Shown in pieces: positions 1 to 6,500 of a stretch of 6,975 bases of DNA. Under the pieces are notes generated by a model. It was given only the letters and a program-made list of their open reading frames with translations. It searched no databases and was not told the origin of the DNA. The stretch lies in contig DAOVMB010000124.1 of assembly GCA_030630905.1 (NCBI GenBank), positions 1 to 6,975 of the forward strand. Reading direction: 5' to 3'. Every line of letters starts with the position of its first letter. Position 1 is the stretch's first letter. A program made the position numbers and the translations under genes. This DNA is from Sedimentisphaerales bacterium. GTDB taxonomy: Bacteria > Planctomycetota > Phycisphaerae > Sedimentisphaerales > Anaerobacaceae.

Positions 1-402
1 ATCAGAAGCAGGAGCATCGAATCCACCTCTGTACCACCCGTCTCCACTGTGCAGGTAAACGGCAAAACTTGCCACAGGCGATGGATCGGGGCAGTAAAAC
101 AGGAATTGAAGACCCTTGCACATGGCAAGGTCGAGTTTGAGGCTGGCGTCCCAGGATGCTCGATCTATTTTTGTGCCGCGGAAGTTGCATTGCATCCCCA
201 AAGTGTTCCTGCCGTCAATTTTCACGAGCGAAACCGGCTTGCTGCCGGCCATCGGCTTCCAGACTGTAGCGGCGGTCCGCTGAGAGTATAAAAAGTCATC
301 GACTATTTTATAGGCCGGCTCCGGAATTGACGGTACAGACGCCGCCAAAGCCACGGACGAAAATGCACAAGTAATAATTAGCGATATAATCCTTATCAGC
401 AT
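1..402 (-). CDS. Secreted protein with carbohydrate-binding-like N-terminal domain (partial, 3' end off window)
   Basis: The frame read from the ATG at 402-400 on the minus strand stays open for 134 codons to the window edge. GGAG at 414-411 lies 8 nt before the start, which supports this choice. Residues 1-20 form a classical Sec signal peptide: R4 in the n-region, a hydrophobic stretch (IISLIITCAF), then an ALA site with probable cleavage after A20. The mature part has an N-terminal linker followed by a beta-rich stretch with the landmarks CNFRG (72-76), WDASLKLDL (84-92) and SGDGWYRGGF (119-128). From memory, this pattern occurs in jelly-roll or CIA30-like domains of secreted planctomycete and lentisphaere proteins, often next to glycoside hydrolase modules. 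The catalytic or C-terminal part lies outside the window, so the function is unknown. The gene is divergent from cspA. Confidence is high that it is a real exported protein and low for the domain name. Confidence 0.8.
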   Translation of the reverse strand, partial: MLIRIISLIITCAFSSVALAASVPSIPEPAYKIVDDFLYSQRTAATVWKPMAGSKPVSLVKIDGRNTLGMQCNFRGTKIDRASWDASLKLDLAMCKGLQFLFYCPDPSPVASFAVYLHSGDGWYRGGFDAPASD

Positions 403-461
403 TAGCTATTCTCCAAAAAGGTGGTCACTTGTTCCGAACCTCGTCGATCGATATAAGTCAC

Positions 462-490
462 AGTTTACCAGCAAAGACTCGAAAGCTCAA
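462..490 (-). promoter_or_regulatory. Possible promoter of the left-edge secreted-protein gene
   Basis: Read on the minus strand, TTGAGC (490-485) and TAAACT (467-462) are 17 nt apart. Each matches the sigma70 consensus at four of six positions. The pair lies about 60 bp upstream of the ATG at 402. A small dyad, CATCGA (492-497) and TCGATG (509-514), sits just upstream and could be an operator or chance. Weak evidence. Confidence 0.28.
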
Positions 491-519
491 TCATCGAGGC
501 GAATTTCTTCGATGCGTGC

Positions 520-547
520 GTACGGGCGGTTCGCGAACCACCCGTAC
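520..547 (+). repeat. 28-bp palindromic repeat, copy 1
   Basis: This is a near-perfect inverted repeat: the left half GTACGGGCGGTTCG pairs with CGAACCACCCGTAC, with one mismatch (C527 against A540). It lies in the divergent intergenic region, 37 bp before the -35 box of cspA. The flanks also resemble copy 2: ATTTCTTCG precedes both (503-511 here, 979-987 there) and TTC follows both. Counting flanks, 503-550 matches 979-1027 at about 42 of 49 aligned positions in the same orientation. It behaves like a REP- or MITE-like dispersed palindrome. Confidence 0.85.
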
Positions 548-584
548 TTCTTTATAAGCCGCCAAAATTTTTTTATTTATTTTA

Positions 585-612
585 TTGACTTTTTATATTC
601 TATACGTATAAT
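585..612 (+). promoter_or_regulatory. Strong sigma70-type promoter of the cold-shock gene
   Basis: TTGACT (585-590) and a consensus TATAAT (607-612) are separated by 16 nt. The DNA just upstream (566-584) is almost entirely A and T and resembles an UP element. Transcription would begin near 619, giving a leader of about 100 nt before the GTG at 722. No other sigma70-like sequence in the window is this good. Confidence 0.75.
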
Positions 613-618
613 GGGATT

Positions 619-721
619 TTTAATAGAGTACTTTCCTTCATCTCTCAAGGACATACTCTTAATAAAACGAAAGAGAGAGATTATTAAGTCGGCCTTTATA
701 TAAGGCCAAGGAGAAGTATCA
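619..721 (+). promoter_or_regulatory. Structured 5' leader of the cold-shock mRNA
   Basis: Three pairings are visible. ATCTCTC (640-646) can pair with GAGAGAT (675-681). CTTAATAA (658-665) can pair perfectly with TTATTAAG (681-688). These two interleave, so they exclude each other in a simple secondary structure. GGCCTT (691-696) pairs with AAGGCC (702-707) around a 5-nt loop, ending immediately before the ribosome-binding site AAGGAG (708-713). TCCTT (634-638) could also cover part of that site. Long structured leaders that respond to temperature are known for E. coli cspA. A similar role here is inference. Confidence 0.45.
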
Positions 722-925
722 GTGAGTACAGGTACAGTAAAATGGTTTAATTCAAGTAAGGGATTTGGCTTCATCGAGCCGGACGACGGCGGCGATGATC
801 TGTTTGTCCACCACTCAGAGGTAAAGACAACCGGCTACGCATCGCTCGATGAAGGGCAGAAGGTCGAATTCGAGATCGGAGAAGGCAAAAAAGGTCCATG
901 TGCGACCAACGTAATCCCGGGCTAA
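722..925 (+). CDS. cspA: Cold-shock protein, CspA family
   Basis: This is a complete 67-residue cold-shock-domain protein, the usual length for the family. It is a single OB-fold that binds single-stranded RNA and DNA and acts in the cytoplasm as an RNA chaperone or antiterminator. The N-terminus MSTGTVKWFN is typical. RNP1 is KGFGFI (13-18) and RNP2 is LFVHHS (27-32), where the more common form is VFVHFS. The start is GTG at 722, chosen because AAGGAG at 708-713 lies 8 nt upstream and the protein begins exactly where family members do. The gene is a single transcription unit with its own promoter (585-612) and terminator (949-977). Copies of the 28-bp palindrome flank it on both sides in the same orientation. 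The symbol is used at family level, because the sequence alone does not say which csp paralogue this is. Confidence 0.96.
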   Translation: MSTGTVKWFNSSKGFGFIEPDDGGDDLFVHHSEVKTTGYASLDEGQKVEFEIGEGKKGPCATNVIPG

Positions 926-948
926 GCAAAAACAACGCTTTAGAACCG

Positions 949-977
949 AAAGGCCTCGCCGTCAAGCGGGGCCTTTT
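949..977 (+). terminator. Rho-independent terminator of the cold-shock gene
   Basis: AAAGGCCTCGC (949-959) pairs with GCGGGGCCTTT (966-976) over 11 bp with one G-T wobble, around a 6-nt loop. A short T-rich tract follows. It begins 24 nt after the stop codon. Confidence 0.88.
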
Positions 978-984
978 CATTTCT

Positions 985-1028
985 TCGGAGCGGGCCGTAG
1001 GGGCGGTTCGCAAACCGCCCGTACTTCC
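985..1028 (+). repeat. 28-bp palindromic repeat, copy 2, with flanks shared with copy 3
   Basis: The palindrome core is at 997-1024 (left half GTAGGGGCGGTTCG). It is preceded by TCGGAGCGGGCC and followed by TTCC. These 44 nt match the reverse complement of 4843-4886 with a single difference (A1012). Copy 2 starts 8 nt after the cspA terminator and has the same orientation as copy 1. The shared flanks show that the mobile or repeated unit is longer than the palindrome and has a polarity. Confidence 0.88.
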
Positions 1029-1331
1029 ACTGCTCTAAGATTTCCAGGCATTCTATCATTGCCCGGCGACAATTCATAAGCGGCCGTGCGAATATTCTTA
1101 TCTGCAACCATACGAAACAATCTTTCACTGACTTTTTACGTATAATCGTTATTGGGCAGCGTATCATACCATAATACGAAGAATCCGGCAAGAAGGCTCG
1201 ACACAGAGCGAAAGGTTAAAGTTGTGACAATCCGGGAAATTTGGTAATGTAAAAAATAGAAAGATATTATAGAATTGCTTTGCGTTATTCATAAAGAAAG
1301 TTTCAGACTATAAAATAGAAGGACATTAGCC
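1029..1331. other. Intergenic region upstream of the Tat-signal gene
   Basis: I see no gene here. A block at 1129-1146 (TGACTTTTTA joined to CGTATAAT) matches the cspA promoter region at 586-612 except that about 9 nt are missing between the two halves. It therefore keeps a consensus -10 but lacks a properly spaced -35. Closer to the gene, TTGTGA (1222-1227) and TAATGT (1245-1250) are 17 nt apart and could be a weak promoter. The stretch 1251-1320 is AT-rich. Confidence 0.4.
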
Positions 1332-2927
1332 ATGCAATACGATGAACATCAAATCAATTCCAAGTTCCACACTCTTAGTTGCTCCTGTGGTGGATATTCT
1401 AAAGCATCTACAATGGGTATAAGCCGGCGGGGATTTCTTGGTGGCCTTGCCGGCACGGCTGCACTGGGCGGCCTGATGTTGCCAGCCGAGTCTCAGGCCC
1501 GTGCCGTTTCCGCTAAACCGGTTTCGCCCGGAATGGAGCCGCCCCTCGGTACAGCACTGCGAATCAAGCCGGTTCTGACTTACCAGATAGAAAAACGGCA
1601 GGAGAAAACCAGTTGGCGCAGTTACGGCGGACTCCAAACCCAGGAGAAGGTAAATGAGGAGGCCGTGAGAATCAGGACCGAATTGAATGAGTTGGTAACC
1701 AAAGCAGAATTTCCCATCGAAGTCTTGCCTCTCGCCCTGGTGGACAGTGACCAGAAAGCCGACGTGGCGGCGGATACCAAATGCGATGTGCTTTTAGTCT
1801 ATGCGGCCGGCGGCTGGCAGGTCTATAAACTTGCCGCCTCAAAAACACCGAACATTATGTTCCTGCGGCACAAGTCCGGTCATCACTACCTCTGGTATGA
1901 AATCGCCCATTGGCGGCTCCTACGGAAAAACGGCGACACATTCGAAGAGCCGAATATGGATGTTGACGATATCGTAGTCGACAACTATAACGGGATTCTA
2001 TGGCGGTTGCGGGCGCTGTACGGGCTGAAAAATGCCAGGGGTACGAAAATGCTCGCCATCGGAGGACTGACAGCCTACAGCGAACCTGCTCAAAGACTCA
2101 GCCCCGCCCATGCGAAAGAGGTCTGGGATTACGATTTCGAAATCGTTTCCGAGGCCCAATTCGCCCGGCGATTGGCAAAGGCCCGGGCGGATGAAAATAT
2201 CATGAAAAACGCACAGCGGCAGACGAACGAACTGCTCGCGTTGCCCAATGTTACCCTCAAGACCGAGCGGAAGTTCGTAGTCAATTCGTTTATTGCCCTG
2301 GCCGTTTGCAAGGAGCTGATGAGCGAATCGGGCGCGACTAATTTCGGCTTTGCCAACTGCATGGGCAGATCGGTTATCGAGATGCTCGATACCCCGCCTT
2401 GTCTGGTATTGAGCCTGGCAAACGACGAAGGATATACCGCTTATTGCCACACCGATCTGTCGCACACTCTGCCCGGCGTGCTTCTTCGCTGGATCGCCGG
2501 TAAGCCGACTTTTCTGTGCAATACACATTTTCCACACGACGGCATTTTCACAGTGGCCCACTGTGCCGCCCCCAGGAAAATGAACGGAAAGGATTACGAG
2601 CCGGCTAAAATCATGACCCATTTCGAGTCGGACTACGGTGCCGCGACGAAGGTAGATTACACAAAAGGGCAGATCGTCACGGTCATAATTCCGAATTTAA
2701 GATGCACGAAGTGGCAGGGATTCCGGGGCAAGGTGCTTGACTCGCCTTCTAATCCCGCCTGCCGGTCCCAGATTGACATAGCCATCGACGGAGATTTTCG
2801 CAAGCTGCTTACCGAAATGCAGGGATTCCATGCACAGGTGTGTTATGGCGATTACCTACGAGAGGTCGGCTATGCACTAAAGAAAGTCGGGAGTATCGAG
2901 TGGCAGAATTTCAGCGAGCCTGCTTGA
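1332..2927 (+). CDS. Tat-signal protein with L-fucose/L-arabinose isomerase-like C-terminal half
   Basis: This is a complete 531-residue protein. AGAAGGA (1317-1323) lies 8 nt before the ATG. The later in-frame ATG at 1413 has no ribosome-binding site. A twin-arginine signal, SRRGFLGG (31-38), is followed by a hydrophobic, Gly/Ala-rich segment and an ARA site (56-58), so the protein should be exported folded. The Tat motif is preceded by an unusually long 30-residue extension containing CSCGG (17-21). The C-terminal half carries landmarks I associate with the sugar-isomerase fold: PCLVLSLANDEG (356-367), AHC (409-411), THFES (429-433), CRSQ (477-480) and GFHAQVCYGDY (498-508). H410 and H500 are candidate metal ligands. 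Many relatives, as I recall them, have CEGD where this protein has CHTD (372-375), so catalysis is uncertain. A sugar isomerase outside the cytoplasm would be unusual. It could instead be a sugar-binding or non-catalytic relative. Substrate unknown. Confidence 0.82.
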   Translation: MQYDEHQINSKFHTLSCSCGGYSKASTMGISRRGFLGGLAGTAALGGLMLPAESQARAVSAKPVSPGMEPPLGTALRIKPVLTYQIEKRQEKTSWRSYGGLQTQEKVNEEAVRIRTELNELVTKAEFPIEVLPLALVDSDQKADVAADTKCDVLLVYAAGGWQVYKLAASKTPNIMFLRHKSGHHYLWYEIAHWRLLRKNGDTFEEPNMDVDDIVVDNYNGILWRLRALYGLKNARGTKMLAIGGLTAYSEPAQRLSPAHAKEVWDYDFEIVSEAQFARRLAKARADENIMKNAQRQTNELLALPNVTLKTERKFVVNSFIALAVCKELMSESGATNFGFANCMGRSVIEMLDTPPCLVLSLANDEGYTAYCHTDLSHTLPGVLLRWIAGKPTFLCNTHFPHDGIFTVAHCAAPRKMNGKDYEPAKIMTHFESDYGAATKVDYTKGQIVTVIIPNLRCTKWQGFRGKVLDSPSNPACRSQIDIAIDGDFRKLLTEMQGFHAQVCYGDYLREVGYALKKVGSIEWQNFSEPA

Positions 2928-2951
2928 CCGATATCGTTTCTTAATCTGCTT

Positions 2952-3254
2952 AGGATCAACTGTAAAAAAGTTGGTTGGCTGATAAAAAAGAAATCCTACA
3001 ACTCTTTTGGATTTAACGCTTTAAGGCAACAGCATGTATAAGTATAATGTCATTGCTATCGGGGAGGATAGGGCAACGCTGGGAAGCAACCCGAGCGCCT
3101 CGATAGCGGCATCAGCATGTGGGCGGTATCCTTTGTTGTGCCGCCTGCTTATAACGCATATATGCTGTTGCCCACAATGCGATAAATCCGTCTTATTCAT
3201 GGTCTTATCCGGCAAACTTACCTTAAAGTAACCAACTTTTTTGCAACTGATCCT
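2952..3254. mobile_element. 303-bp foldback (MITE-like) element
   Basis: The termini are 26-bp imperfect inverted repeats. The left end (2952-2977) begins AGGATCAACTGTAAAAAAG. The right end (3229-3254), read as its complement, begins AGGATCAGTTGCAAAAAAG. They match at 22 of 26 positions. A second, nested inverted pair lies inside: 3009-3039 against 3158-3189, about 26 of 32 aligned positions, including a perfect 11-bp GGCAACAGCAT / ATGCTGTTGCC. The element contains no transposase. Two short frames (65 codons plus, 64 codons minus) overlap the folded region and show no recognisable family or convincing start signal. I found no clear target-site duplication: the flanks are TGCTT and CTATT. It is most likely a non-autonomous element mobilised in trans. 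The alternative is a structured RNA gene. Confidence 0.55.
3025..3172. other. RNA-like folded core of the foldback element
   Basis: The pieces nest into a three-way-junction-like fold. The basal stem is 3025-3035 with 3162-3172, extended by TATAAG (3037-3042) with CTTATA (3148-3153). The first arm is GCTATCGGGG (3055-3064) with CCTCGATAGC (3098-3107), one G-T pair; it may contain a small GCT/AGC hairpin closed by a GGGA loop (3078-3087), a GNRA-type tetraloop. The second arm is GGGCGG (3121-3126) with CCGCCT (3141-3146). The strand of any transcript is unknown and no promoter is evident. The fold could be RNA function or only the history of an inverted repeat. Confidence 0.32.
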
Positions 3255-3519
3255 CTATTGAGAACGCTCCTTCCATATCCATTTAAGCAGCAACCAGTGC
3301 TTTTTCGCCAGGTGTCAACAATCTCAACAAAAGTAATATCCGCTGAAAGTCACCAAAAATCAGTTGAATATTTGAGGAGGCTTTGTTAATCTGATAAAAT
3401 CAAAGATTTTAGTAGGACGTTGAAATTATGTATATGATAAATTCCTGTCAATGGGGTGGAAGCTATCCTCGTCACGCTGAACACTAAGTCTTTCGAACCT
3501 TGGGAGTACCAATTTAATA
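3255..3519. other. Intergenic region upstream of the propeller gene
   Basis: I see no convincing gene here. A perfect 7-bp hairpin, TAAAATC-AAA-GATTTTA, lies at 3395-3411 without a following T-run, so it is not a typical terminator. A 19-codon frame at 3428-3487 has AGGA 10 nt upstream, but nothing else supports it. A stretch with GGGAG (3502-3506) serves as the probable ribosome-binding site of the next gene. No strong sigma70 promoter stands out. Confidence 0.4.
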
Positions 3520-6500
3520 ATGAACGACAACGACAAACCCGTACCTGCCGCAAGAACCGGCGGATATATTAGTCGGCATTTTTGTTCACTTTTTCTAATC
3601 GGCATCGGGCTTATCCCGGCGTTATTCTTCCCGGCGGTTGTGCTCGGAGACGATTGGCCTATGTGGCGTTACAACGGCCAGCGATGTGCAGCATCACCTG
3701 AACAGTTGCCGGCTAAGCTGAATCTGCAATGGGTTCGCGAGCTTCGCTCCCCGAAGCCCGCCTGGCCGGAAAGCCAGGACAGATTACAGTTTGACGCTTC
3801 ATACGAACCCGTTGTTGCGGGCAAGACCATTTTTGTCGGCTCGATGGTCTCAGATTGCGTAACCGCATATAACACGGAGACGGGGGCTGAGAAGTGGCGT
3901 TTCTACACAGATGGGCCGGTGCGTTTTGCTCCTGTGGCATATAAGGACAAGCTCTACTTCGCCTCGGATGATGGGTATCTGTACGCCTGCAACGCCGAGG
4001 ATGGTTCTCTTATCAGGAAGTTTCTCGCAGGCCCCGGGACGAACAAGGTCATCGGCAACGATCGGCTTGTCGGTATGTGGCCCGTGCGGGGCGGCCCGGT
4101 CCTTTACGACGGTACGATATACTTCGCGGCCAGCATCTGGCCTTTCATGGGAACATTCATTTATGCAATCGACGCCGGGACGGGAAATGTCGTCTGGACC
4201 AATAGCGGCAGCGGTTCGACGTACATCATGCAGCCTCACAGCAGCCCTGCCTTTGCCGGCGTGGCGCCGCAGGGATATTTGGTCGCGACCGAGGACAAAC
4301 TGCTCATATCCGGCGGTCGTTCCGTGCCGGCCGCTTACGACCGAAAGACGGGAAAGTTCCTGTACTATCATTTGAACAAGTACGGCAAGATCGGCGTCTG
4401 CGAGGTTATGGCCTCGGGCGATTATTTCTTCAACGATGGATGCATATATAAGCTCTCCGACGGTATTGGAATCTCCCGTGCGCCGGCTTCGGTGATAGCG
4501 GGCGACGTTATCATCGGCATAAAAAATAATGCCGTCGCGGCCTACAAGCTCGAACCGGGCGCCAAAAAAGCAAAAGATATTGGCGCCACAGAGACCTTAC
4601 CACAACTCGATAGGATCCATATAGCAGCCGGCACTCGTGTCTACGGCAGCGGCGAAGATGGTACTATTCTGGCGGTTGATATCCCTACCGATAACAGTCA
4701 AGCCAAAGTCTCATGGCAGGCGAAGGTGGACGGCAAAGTCTGGAATATGCTCGCCGCGGACGGCAAGCTTTTCGTAGTGACTCTTGGAGGAAGCCTCTAT
4801 TGTTTCGCAGAGGAGGAAATCGAGCCGGAACGTTATGCATTAGGAAGTACGGGCGGTTCGCGAACCGCCCCTACGGCCCGCTCCGATCATTGTGCGGGCA
4901 AGGCCAGGCAGATTTTGGAAATGACAGATCAAAAAGAGGGATATTGCCTATTGCCCGGTCTTGGCTCCGGCGAACTTCTCTATCAGTTGGTGAGTCAATC
5001 GGACCTGCATGTAATCGCGCTCGATCCCGATGCCGAAAAGGTCGCCGCGATGCGACGGAAACTTGACGAGGCGGGACTGTATGGAAATCGAGTCTCCGTT
5101 CATGTCGGTGACATTACGACGATGCGGCTCGCCCCCTACATGGCAAATCTTATCGTATCGGAAGACCTGAAAGCGGCCGGCTTCCGGAAAGACAGCGTTT
5201 TCATTGAGCGGATTTTTCATTCGCTTCGCCCATACGGCGGCACCGCCTTCTTTTCGGCCCCGCAGAGGAAACATATCACTATTTTCAAGCGAACTATCAG
5301 GTCGGAACTGCCCGGCTGTGAGATTGCAAGTTCGGGTGAATTTATCAGATTGACCAGAGTCGGCCCGCTTCCTGATTCGGCAGATTGGACCCATCAGTAC
5401 GGCGATGCCGCAAATACCGTGATGTCCTGCGACAAAGCTGTCAAAGCACCGCTGGGACTTCTATGGTTCGGTGGGCCGTCGAACGACAAGATTTTGCCGC
5501 GTCACGGCCACGGCCCATCGCCGCAGGTCGTTGGGGGCCGGCTGTTCATCGAAGGGCGAAACATGATTCGGGCGGTTGACGTCTATACCGGCCGGCTGCT
5601 GTGGGAAAGACAGTTCGAAGACCTCGGCAAGTTCTACGACAACACGGCTCACCAGCCGGGAGCCAATGAGATCGGTAGTAACTATGTCACTGTATCCGAC
5701 GCCGTCTATATCGTTTATGGCGACAAGATCCACGTTCTCGATCCGGCTACGGGCAGAACTATGAAGGAATTCTCGATGCCGGGCCAGGACAAGCCCCGCT
5801 TCGGCTCGCTGGCCGTCCGGGAAGATCTGCTGCTGGCAACTTCTTCGCCGCTTCACGTTCCGCTGAAAGATGGAACAGGGCGTATAATATTACCTAAAGA
5901 CAGCAAGCCGATCATCAAGAAAGGCGCCGATTGGCAATATTTAGCCGGAGCTAATCCGGCCGGCGGATGGGCCCAGCCGGACTTCAAGAACGATAAGTGG
6001 AAGACCGCCCCGGCGGGATTTGGTTACAGTGACGATGACATCAAAACGACGCTAAAAAATATGAGGAACCATTACTCGGTCATCTATTTACGCAGGTCAT
6101 TTAGCCTGCCCGAGCCGGGCAAGATCGCCGAGCTTGGTTTGGTGGTCAAGTACGACGACGCCTTTATCGCATACCTCAACGGCAGGGAAATCCTCCGCGT
6201 GGGTGTTACAAGAGGCAGCGGTCAAAGAGCATCGGGCGTCGGAAAACACGAAGCTGATAATTGGGAATATTTCAGGATCGACAACCACGCAACTTTTCTG
6301 CGTGCCGGAAAGAACGTGCTGGCAATCGAGGGACATAACAAAAAGATTGACAACGCCGATTTTTTTCTCCACCCCTACCTTCTCGCTGTGCCTAATGGAA
6401 AAGCCGGAACCGCCAGGAGTGCCAGAAGCTTCGGCTTGAACAATGTCACCGGCGTGACGCCGAATGCGGACTATGCTTCCGGCAGCAAAATCCTCGTTGC

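Noticed and set aside
520..547. Palindrome copy 1 considered as an intrinsic terminator for a plus-strand transcript
   Set aside because: No T-run directly follows the stem and no gene on the plus strand ends upstream of it.
520..1024. Repeats 1 and 2 considered as a minimal CRISPR array
   Set aside because: The spacing is about 477 bp with a whole gene between, copies differ, the third copy is inverted, and no cas genes are present.
1998..2621. 207-codon minus-strand frame opposite the Tat-signal gene
   Set aside because: It lies wholly antisense to a gene with clear motifs, start signal and codon pattern, and its translation shows no recognisable domain.
3034..3231. 65-codon plus-strand frame (and the 64-codon minus-strand frame at 3021-3215) inside the foldback element
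   Set aside because: Both overlap the inverted-repeat stems and arms, lack a convincing ribosome-binding site and look like no family I know. The open frames are probably by-products of the folded sequence.
3428..3487. 19-codon frame with AGGA upstream, a possible leader peptide before the propeller gene
   Set aside because: Very short, no run of regulatory codons, and no attenuator or terminator follows it.
4713..5066. 117-codon plus-strand frame containing YGRFANRPYG
   Set aside because: It is an out-of-frame shadow of the propeller gene. The peptide is the palindromic repeat read in another frame.
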